A DNA stretch of 64,000 nt from Glutamicibacter soli (GCF_003309065.1 NZ_POAF01000004.1:186001-250000), one strand, 5' to 3'. Counted from the stretch's first letter, positions 1-8,607 are shown. Numbers and translations are program-made. The notes: a model not told the origin generated them from the letters alone.

Positions 1-1
1 C

Positions 2-961
2 GGCAGCCTGCATGCGAAGATCTTCGCGCTCTTCGCCACCGCCTGGGTGTTGCCCGCGCTGATCGGCCCCTGGCTGGCCGGGCTGATTGCGACGTTCATC
101 GGCTGGCGCTGGGTGTTCCTGGGTGTCATGGGGCTGGTTGCCCTCGCCTTCTGCGCCATCATCCCGGCGCTGGACCGGCTGCCTCGGGAGTCCCACTCCG
201 AGCTGGGCCCGGTCTCCTGGAAACGCCTGCTGCTGGCCGGGTTGGCCGGAGCGGCTGTCATCGCGATGAACCTGCTGGGCAACAGCGGCGGCGCCTGGTC
301 GCTGCCAGCCCTGCTCGCGGCCTTGCTGCTGGCGCTGCTGACCATCCGCCCGCTGTTGCCCAAGGGTACCTTCAGCGTGCGCCGCGGGCTGCCCGCCACC
401 ATGAGCACACGCACGCTGGTCGCCGGCGCGTTCTTCGGTGTCGAGGTGTACCTGCCCTACCTGTTGCGCGAGGACTACCAGCTGAGCCCGGACCGGGCCG
501 GACTGGTGCTGACCGCTTCGGCGCTGAGCTGGTCGGTGGGTTCGTGGCTGCAGGGCAAGCTGGGCGACAAGCTCTCGAATTCGCACAGCATCACCCTCGG
601 AGCCCTGGCCAGCACGGTCGCGATCTCCACGGCGCTGCTCACCGCGGTGTACCACCCGCCGGTGGCGGTGCTGATCTGCGGCTGGGCCGTGGGCGGCTTC
701 GGCATGGGGATGATCTACCCGCGCCAGAACGTGAATATGCTCAAGCTCTCGGCCGAGCATGAACAGGGATTCAACTCCTCGGCCATGACGCTGGCCGATT
801 CGCTGGGTACCGCCGGCGCCACGGCGCTGGGCGGCGTCATTTTCGCCACGGCGGCCGCAGGGTGGGGCTTCATCTCGGTGTTCAGCTTCTGCCTGGCCCT
901 GGCGCTGGTCCTCATCATCGTTTCGCCGCGCACCAAGCCTGCTGCCCGGCCAGCGGCTTGA
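2..961 (+). CDS. MFS transporter, 5' end outside window
   Basis: The frame is open from the first bases, so the start codon lies upstream and only the last roughly 320 residues are seen. The protein is almost wholly hydrophobic. It carries a motif-C-like stretch, GPWLAGLIATFIGW, followed by RWVF, as in proton-coupled drug and sugar efflux transporters of the major facilitator superfamily. About nine membrane segments can be counted, separated by short polar loops such as GKLGDKLSNS, which resembles the motif-A-like loop that opens the second half. The substrate cannot be told. The gene ends with TGA and the next small gene follows 13 bases later in the same direction, so the two may be cotranscribed. 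Confidence 0.85.
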   Translation, partial: GSLHAKIFALFATAWVLPALIGPWLAGLIATFIGWRWVFLGVMGLVALAFCAIIPALDRLPRESHSELGPVSWKRLLLAGLAGAAVIAMNLLGNSGGAWSLPALLAALLLALLTIRPLLPKGTFSVRRGLPATMSTRTLVAGAFFGVEVYLPYLLREDYQLSPDRAGLVLTASALSWSVGSWLQGKLGDKLSNSHSITLGALASTVAISTALLTAVYHPPVAVLICGWAVGGFGMGMIYPRQNVNMLKLSAEHEQGFNSSAMTLADSLGTAGATALGGVIFATAAAGWGFISVFSFCLALALVLIIVSPRTKPAARPAA

Positions 962-974
962 CTACGCTGGGGGC

Positions 975-1163
975 ATGGATACGCAGCTTCCGAAGACCAG
1001 CAATCCCGCCGTCAGGGCTTTCGAGCAGGCCGGCATCACCAGCCTCGAGCAGGCGGGGCAGGCCGGCGCCGCCGCGCTGCTCGCGCTGCACGGCGTCGGA
1101 CCGAAAGCCATTCGCATTCTCCGCGAGGAGCTGGCCGCGCGCGGCCTGGAGATGAAACCCTGA
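975..1163 (+). CDS. Small helix-hairpin-helix protein
   Basis: This is a 62-residue protein. Its second half, LLALHGVGPKAIRILREEL, has the hairpin signature hGhGpkah of helix-hairpin-helix DNA-binding modules, as in the C-terminal domain of RNA polymerase alpha and many short actinobacterial proteins. No second domain is present. It starts 13 bases after the MFS gene and runs head-on into the acetyltransferase gene, which ends about 10 bases away. The role is unknown; non-specific DNA binding is the family expectation. Confidence 0.7.
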   Translation: MDTQLPKTSNPAVRAFEQAGITSLEQAGQAGAAALLALHGVGPKAIRILREELAARGLEMKP

Positions 1164-1173
1164 AATCCCCGGT

Positions 1174-1512
1174 TTAGCTGCGCGGAAGGATTTCCAAGTG
1201 GCTCGGGGTCGGCTGCACCAGATGCGCCTGGTATTCCGGATGCTTCGCGACATATCCCTTGACGTACGGGCAGACTGCCACGATCTTCGCGCCGCTGGAG
1301 ATGGTGTTGTCCAGCGCGAACTTCACCATGACGCTGGCCAAGCCCTGTCCGCCGTACTCCTCGTCCACGGTGGTGTGGAAGAAAATGCGCTCCACGCCGT
1401 CGGTGCCGTCGTAGTCGCGGTAGTGGGCCGCGCCGATGCGCTTGCCGTTGTCGTCCAGGGAGAAGCGCTGGCGCTCGGGGAGGAATACCGGCTTGATCTC
1501 ACTCATGTTCAT
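1174..1512 (-). CDS. GNAT-like N-acetyltransferase, YidJ/YjdJ type
   Basis: This 112-residue protein belongs to the short Gcn5-related acetyltransferase subgroup that consists of little more than the acetyl-CoA fold. Visible marks are RIGAAHYRDYDG, the strand FFHTTVDEEYGGQGLASVMVKFAL with the acetyl-CoA-binding R/QGxGxA-like turn GGQGLA, and the C-terminal CPYVKGYVAKHPEY, typical of this subgroup. AAAGGAAAC lies directly before the chosen ATG; a second ATG two codons on is possible. It begins 18 bases after the pirin gene, so the two form an operon. The acetyl acceptor is unknown. Confidence 0.85.
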   Translation of the reverse strand: MNMSEIKPVFLPERQRFSLDDNGKRIGAAHYRDYDGTDGVERIFFHTTVDEEYGGQGLASVMVKFALDNTISSGAKIVAVCPYVKGYVAKHPEYQAHLVQPTPSHLEILPRS

Positions 1513-1530
1513 GTTTCCTTTGCAGATGTA

Positions 1531-2538
1531 CTAGGACGGGTTGACGCGCGGGCGCAGCTTGACGGTCGGCAGCGCTGGCGCCGGCAGCGCCGCGGGGGTG
1601 TTCGGAGGGAACGGCCCGAAGCGGTCTTCGCTGGCATCGCCGGGTTCGGCGCCGATTTCCGCCTGCCACTGGGCGCGGAAGGCCAGGACCTCCTCGTGGG
1701 ACCGTCCCACGAAATTCCACCACATCAAGATGTCTTCATTCAGCGGTTCACCACCGATAACCAGGGCGAGGACTGGTTCATTCCCGGCCTTGAGGCGCAG
1801 GCACCTGCCGCCGGCCCGAACGTAGCCCAATTCGCGAGCCTCCAGCTGGTGCCCGTTGACTTCCAGGCTTCCGGAATCCAGCAGCACGCCGTGTTCGTGA
1901 TGCTCCGGAACCACGATCTCGATCTCGGCGCCCGGTGCAAGGCGCAGCTCCGCGCCTGACAGCTCCGTGTGGGTCTTGACCGGCGAGGTCGAGCTCTGCG
2001 ATCCGACGGCGAGACTGCCCAGGAAGACCGACAGCGACCAGCCATCGCCGTGCATCGGCTCCGGGCGGTAGTTCTCGAAGGTCGGCTCCATGTCGCGCGC
2101 GCCGTCTGGCAGCGCGGTCCACAGCTGGGCGCCATGCAGGATCGTGGTGCCCTCGGTGAGGATCTCCGAATGGCTGATGCCGTGACCTGCGGTCATCAGG
2201 TTCACTTCGCCCGGGCGGACGGTGGCCGCGAAGCCTGCCGAGTCAAGGTGGTTGATGGCCCCGGTGAACAGCCAGGAGACGGTTTGCAACCCGGTGTGCG
2301 GATGGCGCGGGACGTTCATGCCTCCGGTGATCGTGATGTCGTCGGGGCCGTAGTGGTCGAGGAAGCACCAGGCGCCGATGAGGCTGCGCTGCTTCTGGGG
2401 GAGCGTGCGGAAAACGGTCATGGCCCTCAATCCGCCCAAGGGGACCTCGCGCGGTTCGAGGATCTCAATTTCGGAGGGGGATTGACCCGCACAGCAGTCG
2501 ATTTCTGCCGGCGCCTGCTCAAGGTTGCTCATAGGCAC
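1531..2538 (-). CDS. Pirin family protein
   Basis: This bicupin protein of about 335 residues has the metal-binding pirin signature HPHTGLQTVSWLFTG and the following AGHGISHSE, which together supply the His/Glu ligands of the N-terminal cupin. The C-terminal half has the pirin_C pattern ending GGEPLNEDILMWWNFVGRSHEEV. Bacterial pirins are iron-dependent quercetinase-like or redox-sensing proteins; the substrate here cannot be inferred. The frame begins with GTG at 2538, and ATG at 2532 is an equally good start. The divergent OhrR-like regulator lies about 130 bases away, so this pirin/acetyltransferase operon may share its stress-response context. Confidence 0.9.
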   Translation of the reverse strand: MPMSNLEQAPAEIDCCAGQSPSEIEILEPREVPLGGLRAMTVFRTLPQKQRSLIGAWCFLDHYGPDDITITGGMNVPRHPHTGLQTVSWLFTGAINHLDSAGFAATVRPGEVNLMTAGHGISHSEILTEGTTILHGAQLWTALPDGARDMEPTFENYRPEPMHGDGWSLSVFLGSLAVGSQSSTSPVKTHTELSGAELRLAPGAEIEIVVPEHHEHGVLLDSGSLEVNGHQLEARELGYVRAGGRCLRLKAGNEPVLALVIGGEPLNEDILMWWNFVGRSHEEVLAFRAQWQAEIGAEPGDASEDRFGPFPPNTPAALPAPALPTVKLRPRVNPS

Positions 2539-2668
2539 AAGGCTATGCAGTGCAACCGGGTTTCGCTACCTATTCCGCGGCGGCGTGGCGGATGAAGCCG
2601 GTCGCCGGCGAGGAAAGCCCTCGGCCGCCAAAGTCCGGCAACAGCGTACGATCAATAGGAGGACAGCA

Positions 2669-3154
2669 TTGCGACGAGAAGAAGTAGGGGCCGTGGAGAG
2701 CATGAATCTGCAAGACGAAGAACTGCTGCAGCTGGAGAAGCAGGTGTGCTTCGGATTGGCGGTAGCCTCACGTACGGTGATCTCGGCCTACAAGCCGGTT
2801 CTCGACCCCATGGGGCTGACGCATCCGCAGTATCTGGTCATGCTGGCGCTCTGGGAATTCGCGCCGATGAGCGCGCGTGAACTGAGCGACCAGCTGCACC
2901 TGGATCCGGGAACGCTTTCCCCGCTGCTCAAGCGCCTGGAAACAGCCGGCCTGATCGTCAAGACCCGCAATCCGCAGGATGAGCGGGCCATTGTCATCAC
3001 CACCACCGAGCAGGGGGCGGCGCTGCGCACCGAGGCCGTGAAGGTGCCGAAGGAAATGATGAAGCGCCTGAACCTGAGCCTGGAGGACGCGGTGGAGCTC
3101 CGCACGATCCTAGACCGGATGATTGCCGCCGGTTCGGCCGCGCCGAAGGGTTGA
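2669..3154 (+). CDS. ohrR: MarR/OhrR-family peroxide-responsive regulator
   Basis: The core MNLQDEELLQLEKQVCFGLAVASR, then YKPVLDPMGLTHPQYLVMLALWE, is the winged-helix OhrR pattern. It includes the N-terminal reactive cysteine (QVCF) that senses organic hydroperoxides in OhrR. The recognition helix region follows as MSARELSDQLHLDPGTLSPLLKRLE. I chose the TTG at 2669 because AGGAGG sits six bases before it; GTG at 2693 and ATG at 2702 are in frame but have poorer ribosome sites. No ohr peroxidase gene is adjacent. A perfect 22-bp palindrome lies just downstream, before the next gene, and is a plausible target. Confidence 0.85.
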   Translation: MRREEVGAVESMNLQDEELLQLEKQVCFGLAVASRTVISAYKPVLDPMGLTHPQYLVMLALWEFAPMSARELSDQLHLDPGTLSPLLKRLETAGLIVKTRNPQDERAIVITTTEQGAALRTEAVKVPKEMMKRLNLSLEDAVELRTILDRMIAAGSAAPKG

Positions 3155-3161
3155 ATCATTA

Positions 3162-3183
3162 ATTAGTTGGTGCACCAACTAAT
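3162..3183. promoter_or_regulatory. 22-bp perfect palindrome, candidate MarR/OhrR operator
   Basis: ATTAGTTGGTG and its exact inverted copy CACCAACTAAT abut with no spacer. The site lies 7 bases after the regulator's stop codon and about 70 bases before the 86-codon gene at 3252. Size and symmetry fit a dimeric MarR-type regulator. The sequence is not the classical OhrR box (TACAATT-AATTGTA), so which protein binds it is inference. Confidence 0.6.
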
Positions 3184-3251
3184 ATCGTAGACTTGGGGTT
3201 ACCAGGGGATGCCGACTGCATGTCCGATAACACCGAAGAGGAAAGACCATC

Positions 3252-3512
3252 ATGGATGAGTCACCGCTGCCCATCATCGAAGACACCACTGGCCTGGGGC
3301 TGGGTTATCGGGCACTGTGGCGCCTGAAGTACCTCGGCCTGAGCATCTTCGGCCCGGCGGAGCGCAACCTCAAGGACAGCCCCCGCGAACGCCACAAGTG
3401 GGACCGCGCCTACAAGGTGCTCAAAGCCCATGAGGCGGCCGGCACCCAGGCTGACGAGTTGACCGTTTATACCGCCAGCCGCATGGAACCGCGCCGCCGT
3501 CCGCAGCAGTAG
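3252..3512 (+). CDS. Conserved-looking 86-residue protein of unknown function
   Basis: This is a small basic soluble protein with a central stretch RALWRLKYLGLSIFGPAERN and a charged C-terminus. GAGGAAAG lies 8 bases before the ATG, a good ribosome site. I recognise no domain. Because it is preceded by the 22-bp palindrome and the OhrR-like gene, it may be the regulator's target, but nothing in the protein itself indicates redox chemistry; it has no cysteine. Confidence 0.65.
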   Translation: MDESPLPIIEDTTGLGLGYRALWRLKYLGLSIFGPAERNLKDSPRERHKWDRAYKVLKAHEAAGTQADELTVYTASRMEPRRRPQQ

Positions 3513-3557
3513 ATCTCACATCGACCCGGGCGGCCCGGACGCGATAATCTACTAGGC

Positions 3558-4007
3558 ATGGATTCGATGACTGAACTGGTTATGTCCCGCCAATTTTCCG
3601 CACCGCGCACCGCGGTCTGGGCGGCATTCGTGGAACCGGAAATCATCTCCCAGTGGTGGGGCCCGCACGGCTGGGCCATCGAAGAGGACTCGATTGTCTT
3701 CGAGCCCATGGTCGGCGGCCGCCATGAATTGACCATGGTCCAGGTCGACAACCCGGAAGCCAAGGTCCCGCTGAAGGCGGTCATCACCGCCTTTGACGAG
3801 TACACCTGCCTAGTCAGCGACGACGGGCCGCATGAAATGACACTTGAACTGGTGATCACCACCCGTGTCGACTTCCAGGAATTCGCCGGGAAAACAAGCA
3901 TCACGCTGACGCAGAGCCCGCTGCCCTACGAGGTCATCGAATCCAGCACCAAGGCCTGGAATTCCGCGTTCTCCAAGCTCGAGAACCTGCTGTCCGAGTT
4001 CTTCTAG
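3558..4007 (+). CDS. SRPBCC/AHSA1 domain protein
   Basis: This 149-residue protein matches the START-like Activator-of-Hsp90-ATPase-homology fold: MSRQFSAPRTAVWAAFVEPEIISQWWGP at the N-terminus, VGGRHELTM in the middle, and the long C-terminal helix AWNSAFSKLENLLSEF. Bacterial members bind hydrophobic ligands or are uncharacterised. The ATG at 3558 and the one at 3567 are both possible, and the ribosome site is weak. It converges on the SDR gene at 4041. Confidence 0.85.
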   Translation: MDSMTELVMSRQFSAPRTAVWAAFVEPEIISQWWGPHGWAIEEDSIVFEPMVGGRHELTMVQVDNPEAKVPLKAVITAFDEYTCLVSDDGPHEMTLELVITTRVDFQEFAGKTSITLTQSPLPYEVIESSTKAWNSAFSKLENLLSEFF

Positions 4008-4040
4008 GCCGCGCCGGATCGGACCAGGCAGGCCGTGGCG

Positions 4041-4808
4041 CTAGCCCCGCCCGATGTACGGCATGCCGCCGGCGGTGATGGTGAACTGGTTGATCGAGGT
4101 TCCCAGCGGAATGCCCGCGATGTAGGCCACTGCATCCGCCGCTTCGGCCAGCGGAAAGGTCGGTTCAACCAGGCGTTGGCCACTGGGCTGCAATGCCCCC
4201 TGCGTCGCCCCGAAATCATCAAGCAGGTCGCTGGCGGTATTCCCGATGTCCAGCTGGGTTGCCCGGATGCGGTACGGGCGCCCGTCGAGTTCCAGAGATT
4301 TCGTGAGGCCCGCGATCGCGTGCTTGGTCACCGAGTAGGCGACCGAATTCACCCGCGGAACCTGCGCGGAGATCGAGCCGTTGTTGATGATGCGTCCGCC
4401 GCCGTGCAGCTTGAAGTGCGCGAAGGCGGCCCTCGCCGCATTCATCGCGCCGGTGAGGTTGATGCTGCAGACCTCCTCCCATGCCTGAGGGGACAGCTCG
4501 TCGATGGGCACCGCGGGGCCGAAGACCCCGGCGTTGTTGAACAGCACGTCCACCCGGCCGAAGCGCTGCGCCGCCCGGGTGAAGAGCGCATCGACGGCAT
4601 CCGGGTCCGTGACATCGGCGGGAACCACCAGGGCCTTGTCATGGCCGTCGGAGGCTTGGGCCAGCGTCGCTTCGGTGCGCCCGGCGAGCACCACATTCCA
4701 TCCGCGGGCCAGCAGCAGCTGCGCGGTGGCCTTGCCGATGCCGGATCCGGCGCCGGTAATCACGATGGTGCGGGCGGCCGACGGGTTCTCAGGTGCCGAG
4801 GTCATCAA
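4041..4808 (-). CDS. SDR family oxidoreductase
   Basis: This classical short-chain dehydrogenase/reductase has 255 residues. It has the cofactor loop TGAGSGIG near residue 19, the NNAG motif, the catalytic serine in NNGSISA and the YxxxK pair in AYSVTKHAIAGL. The segment VLAGRTEATL after strand beta-2 carries an Arg, which suggests NADP(H). The C-terminus, IPLGTSINQFTITAGGMPYIGRG, is typical of YdfG/serine-dehydrogenase-like members. CCAAGGAGAATTG precedes the start. The substrate is unknown. Confidence 0.9.
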   Translation of the reverse strand: MMTSAPENPSAARTIVITGAGSGIGKATAQLLLARGWNVVLAGRTEATLAQASDGHDKALVVPADVTDPDAVDALFTRAAQRFGRVDVLFNNAGVFGPAVPIDELSPQAWEEVCSINLTGAMNAARAAFAHFKLHGGGRIINNGSISAQVPRVNSVAYSVTKHAIAGLTKSLELDGRPYRIRATQLDIGNTASDLLDDFGATQGALQPSGQRLVEPTFPLAEAADAVAYIAGIPLGTSINQFTITAGGMPYIGRG

Positions 4809-4919
4809 TTCTCCTTGGAAGATTCAGCGGGTCATTGGTGAGGCGTCTGCTCCCATCCTAGGAACCGCGGCGGCCAGCTCCCAGAAACGCCCGGGATGTT
4901 TCGCCCGTCCGGTTAGACG

Positions 4920-4952
4920 GCCGTGCCCCGGGGGAAGTCCCCGGGGCACGGC
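4920..4952. terminator. Strong GC hairpin after the 771-codon membrane gene
   Basis: A perfect 14-bp stem, GCCGTGCCCCGGGG with CCCCGGGGCACGGC, encloses the 5-base loop GAAGT. It lies 14 bases past the stop of the minus-strand gene ending at 4967. There is no U-tract, as is common in high-GC actinobacteria. Confidence 0.7.
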
Positions 4953-4966
4953 TGGCGTTGAGGCGG

Positions 4967-7252
4967 CTAGACGCCCAGCGCGTCCTTCTCGAGCTCGTCA
5001 TCGGCCAGGTGGCTGGCCTCATCATCGATCTCATTGGCGGATTCGGCGGCCAGGGCGGCCTTGTCCGCCGGAGTCTGGCCCCTGAGCTCGGCCAGCACCT
5101 CCTCAGGCACCGGATGCATGTGGCCGCGAACCGGCTTGATCTGGTCCAGGACCATGACCACGGCCAGGCTGATCAGGCCCCACAGGGCCAGGGTGATCAG
5201 GTGGGAACCGACGCCGACCGAATCGAAGTAGAGGATCGAGCGGATGGATTCTGTGGCGGCAGGCATCGGCAGGATCTCATGCAGCCATCCGAAGGCCTGC
5301 GGCACCATGTAGATCGACAGCGACGCATTGGAGGCGGGAACACCCAGGAACATCACCACTGCCAGGATCGGCAGCATGGCGAGCATGCCCATCAGGCGGC
5401 TGAAGATCGTGCTGAACAGCGCCACCGAGAAGATGGCCAGTGCTCCGGTGCCCAGCAGGGCCCAGAAGTGCCCGTGGACCGCACCGGTGAACGGGCCGGC
5501 AATCAGGTAGAGCACGGCGGACATGAAGACCGAGTAGCCTGCCAGCAGCGGCAGCAGGTTCTTCAGCCGGCGGGCGTGCGGGGCGGCGGTGTCGCCGACG
5601 ATGATCACCATGAAGCCCGCCATGATCCAGCCCATGCCAAGGTACATGGCGGTCATGCCGACATTGTCACCCTCGGGCAGCGGAGCCAGTTCCTGGTGGT
5701 CAAGCGGCAGCTGCTGCGCGCCGGCCACTTGGCCGAAGACGGTGCTCAGCACCTGGACGTTGGAGTTGCCCGAGGCCTGGGCCGTGTACAGCACGGCCTG
5801 CGGGTTCTCCGCGGTGGGCAGCACAAATGCGCCGGCCAGGTCCTGCTGGGAGATCAGGGACTTGGCCTCTTCGGGGTCATCCAGCACGGTGAAGTCGAAC
5901 ATGCCCTCCATGTCGCCTTCCAGTCCCGCGGCGGTCTGCTCGGCCTGCTCGATGGTGGAACCCACCACGGCCACCGGCATGTCGCGCACGGTCGGGGACT
6001 GCATGGCGCCGAGCATGAAGGTCAACATGACGCCGACCATGCCCAGCGGGATGGCGCCCAGGGTGATGTAGCGCCAGGCATTGCTCTTCGGGCGCGGGCC
6101 GCCGTGCAGGCCTGCCACGTTGATCTCGGTGGGAATGGTGCTCTTGCCCTTGGCGGTGCGGGCGTTGTCGATCACCTGGGTCAGCAGCAGCGCGGCTACG
6201 GCGCCGATGGTCAGGATCAGCAGGTGGATTGCCGCCCCGTCGCCGTTGAAGTACATCACCGAGCGCAGGGCCTCGCCGAGGGCGGGCATCGGCAGGAACT
6301 GGTGCAGGAAGGTGTAGAACTCGGGCAGCACGTGGATGGACATGCCCAGGTTGGAGGCCGGCTGGCCGAGCACCATGAACAGGAACATCCCCGGAATCAC
6401 CGCCATCGCGCCGAACAGGCGGGTCAGCAGCAGCTGACCGGCGCCCACGGCGAATACGCCGAGCGCAAGCACACCCATGACCTGCACGCTCTGCGCGCCG
6501 TCAAGCACACCCAGGATCGGTCCGGCGATCAGCGCGCCCAGCGCGGACATCAGCAGGGACCAGCCCGCCAGCAGCGGCAAGGCGCGGCGGCGGCGCAGCA
6601 GCTCGGGGGCGTTTGAGAAGGCCATCGACCACGGCATGTAGCCGGCGGTGACCATCGCGGTGGCCAGGAACATCGCGCCCATGCCGCTCGGGTCGTTCGC
6701 CGGAAGCGGGGCGACATCCTCGGCCGAGATCTTCAGGTCCTGCTCGAGCATCACCGGGGTGATCACTGCCTGGATGGAGGAGGCGGCTGATACGCCGGCA
6801 CCGCCGGCGGTGTAGAAGGTGGCGTTCTTCCCGTCCAGGAAGACCGCGGCGCTGGCGTCGCGGTCGTAGACCTCGTCGCGGGCCTCGCGCTGGGAGTCGA
6901 CAATGCTGATTTCCACTGCCTCGGCGTTGGCCTGCTCCAGCGCGGCGGCGAAGTCCTCGGCCTGAGCGGTGCTGGTTGCTGCGATGGCCACCGGCATGTC
7001 CCGGGCCTCCTGGTGGTGCATGGCACCGAGGTAACCCCAGATCATCATGCCGACGATCAGCAGCGGCATGATGAAAACTGCCGCGGTGCGCCCGATCTTC
7101 TCCGCCTTGGCGCGTTTGGCCGCGAGTGCCTGCGGATCGAGGGGTTCCCCCTCCGTCCTGGACTTCCGCCGGGGCGGAGCCTGGTGTCCGGGGCCGGTGG
7201 TGTGGTTGCTCAAGCTGTCGTGCTCCTCGATATTGATCTGTTTAAACTGCAT
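4967..7252 (-). CDS. Internally duplicated DUF3533/YhgE-like membrane protein
   Basis: This large protein of about 761 residues is built of two homologous halves. Each half has one membrane helix, an extracytoplasmic domain, then about five membrane helices. The halves align clearly: GAMHHQEARDMPVAIA (residue about 79) matches GAMQSPTVRDMPVAVV (about 418); APLPANDPSGMGAMFL matches APLPEGDNVGMTAMYL; FLPMPALGEALRSVMYF matches ILPMPAATESIRSILYF. The arrangement resembles the DUF3533/YhgE-Pip and ABC-2-permease-like family. ATG at 7252 was chosen because GAAGG lies 10 bases upstream; a TTG at 7282 would run up to the operator. It is divergent from a TetR gene that probably represses it, which suggests an exporter or envelope role. 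Confidence 0.8.
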   Translation of the reverse strand: MQFKQINIEEHDSLSNHTTGPGHQAPPRRKSRTEGEPLDPQALAAKRAKAEKIGRTAAVFIMPLLIVGMMIWGYLGAMHHQEARDMPVAIAATSTAQAEDFAAALEQANAEAVEISIVDSQREARDEVYDRDASAAVFLDGKNATFYTAGGAGVSAASSIQAVITPVMLEQDLKISAEDVAPLPANDPSGMGAMFLATAMVTAGYMPWSMAFSNAPELLRRRRALPLLAGWSLLMSALGALIAGPILGVLDGAQSVQVMGVLALGVFAVGAGQLLLTRLFGAMAVIPGMFLFMVLGQPASNLGMSIHVLPEFYTFLHQFLPMPALGEALRSVMYFNGDGAAIHLLILTIGAVAALLLTQVIDNARTAKGKSTIPTEINVAGLHGGPRPKSNAWRYITLGAIPLGMVGVMLTFMLGAMQSPTVRDMPVAVVGSTIEQAEQTAAGLEGDMEGMFDFTVLDDPEEAKSLISQQDLAGAFVLPTAENPQAVLYTAQASGNSNVQVLSTVFGQVAGAQQLPLDHQELAPLPEGDNVGMTAMYLGMGWIMAGFMVIIVGDTAAPHARRLKNLLPLLAGYSVFMSAVLYLIAGPFTGAVHGHFWALLGTGALAIFSVALFSTIFSRLMGMLAMLPILAVVMFLGVPASNASLSIYMVPQAFGWLHEILPMPAATESIRSILYFDSVGVGSHLITLALWGLISLAVVMVLDQIKPVRGHMHPVPEEVLAELRGQTPADKAALAAESANEIDDEASHLADDELEKDALGV

Positions 7253-7286
7253 TCGAAAAATGCCTTCGTTGCAGTCTATCAACTAA

Positions 7287-7306
7287 TTTACGCCACATGG
7301 CGTAAA
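7287..7306. promoter_or_regulatory. Candidate TetR operator in divergent promoter
   Basis: TTTACGCC and GGCGTAAA are 8-bp perfect inverted arms around ACAT. The site lies between the divergent membrane-protein gene and the TetR gene. Its size and place fit an operator that controls both. Confidence 0.7.
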
Positions 7307-7377
7307 ATTACCTGTGAAGGTCATGAGGATAGACTTGGCGACCGAAGCAAGCGGCACGGAGGAAGGGTCGTACGGGC

Positions 7378-8037
7378 ATGAGCAGGCATAGCGACAAGGC
7401 GCGGGAGGCGCTGATGGATGCGGCGGAAGAACTCTTCGCCATCCATGGAATCGATGGCGTCTCGAACCGGAAGATCACCGAACATGCCGGCACGGCGAAC
7501 CATTCGGCGATCAAGTACCATTTCGGGACCCGCGACGACCTGCTCAATGCGCTGATCCGCCGCGCCATCACCGAAGTTTCGGAATTCCGGGAGGCCCTGC
7601 CGGTCAGCGAGGACCTCGACGGCGGCCTGCGCGAAGTGGTAACCCATCGGGTGCTGCCGTGGATCTACTACCTGGCCGCCCAACCCGAGCCATTCTGCCG
7701 GGCGCAGTTCCTCTATCAGGTGCGCGGCTACCCGGGCCTGTCCGGAATCGGCGCAGAAATGCTCCGTGGTGATGAGCTGCAGGCCGATCTGGTGGGCAGG
7801 ACGCGCCACGAACTGCGCGGCATTCCCGCTTCGGTGCTCCGAGCCCGCGCGGGAATCCTCGGCTATATGGTGCTCGGGATCAGCGCGGAGTTCGAGCGCC
7901 AGGTGGCCGAGGGGGAGCATGCGGCGACCTGGGAGGAGCTCGGCTACTTCCTGGTCGACTCCATCGTGGGCATGGTCGCCGCCCCGAGCACCGCGAAATC
8001 CGAGTTCCTCGATTTCGGCGGGCCATCCCGCGGATAG
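7378..8037 (+). CDS. TetR/AcrR family regulator
   Basis: The 219-residue protein opens with the TetR helix-turn-helix: REALMDAAEELFAIHGIDGVSNRKITEHAG, then ANHSAIKYHFGTRDDLLNAL. The rest is the all-helical ligand-binding and dimerisation domain. GGAGGAAGG lies 13 bases before the ATG. It is divergent from the duplicated membrane protein, and the 20-bp dyad between them is its likely operator, the classic layout of a local repressor of an export-type gene. The ligand is unknown. Confidence 0.88.
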   Translation: MSRHSDKAREALMDAAEELFAIHGIDGVSNRKITEHAGTANHSAIKYHFGTRDDLLNALIRRAITEVSEFREALPVSEDLDGGLREVVTHRVLPWIYYLAAQPEPFCRAQFLYQVRGYPGLSGIGAEMLRGDELQADLVGRTRHELRGIPASVLRARAGILGYMVLGISAEFERQVAEGEHAATWEELGYFLVDSIVGMVAAPSTAKSEFLDFGGPSRG

Positions 8038-8082
8038 AAGCCGAGGACAATCCGCAGATCAACCGACGTATCGAAGGACACC

Positions 8083-8607
8083 ATGAAAAGCAACGGAAAA
8101 TCCCGAAGCGATGACCAGCCCTCGCCCCAGGAGATGGCCAGCAGGCTGAAGGAGCGCGTCTACGTGACCTTCACCGCGCTCGCGGTGCTGCTGGCCATGA
8201 ACCTGCACAGCCATGACCCGAAACCCGGGGCATCGGCCGTGAGCCTGCTGGTGACCGTGGCCGCGATCCTGATGGCAGGACTGGTTGCCGACCTGATTTC
8301 CCACTCGACGGTCCACGCGTCGCTGCCCACACGCGCAGAGCTGCGCCACCAGCTGGAAGTCGCGTGGGGAGCTGGTGGAGCCATTGTCGGTCCGCTGATC
8401 CTGTTGGGTCTCAGCGCGCTCGGGGTCTTCTCCACGTCCACGGCGCTGATCGGGGGGCAGTGGATGCTCGTGGCGGCGTTGGCATTCTTTGCCTGGCTCT
8501 CTTTGCGCCGGAGCAAGCTCGGCTTCTGGCGCACCCTGTGGCTGATGCTCGTGCTCGTCCTGGTCGGCGTCGTGGTCATCGCGTTGCAGCTGCTGGCCCA
8601 TTCCTAG
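8083..8607 (+). CDS. Four-helix membrane protein, unknown function
   Basis: The 174-residue protein has a polar N-terminal tail (about 30 residues) and four hydrophobic segments at roughly residues 27-43, 51-70, 93-114 and 121-136, with a last one at 149-170. CGAAGGACACC gives a good ribosome site before the ATG. It follows the TetR gene by 45 bases in the same direction and could be cotranscribed. I recognise no family signature. Confidence 0.65.
   Translation: MKSNGKSRSDDQPSPQEMASRLKERVYVTFTALAVLLAMNLHSHDPKPGASAVSLLVTVAAILMAGLVADLISHSTVHASLPTRAELRHQLEVAWGAGGAIVGPLILLGLSALGVFSTSTALIGGQWMLVAALAFFAWLSLRRSKLGFWRTLWLMLVLVLVGVVVIALQLLAHS

Noticed and set aside
4958-6616. A 552-codon plus-strand frame opposite the duplicated membrane gene
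   Set aside because: Gln/His/Gly-rich antisense shadow; the membrane protein on the other strand explains the region.
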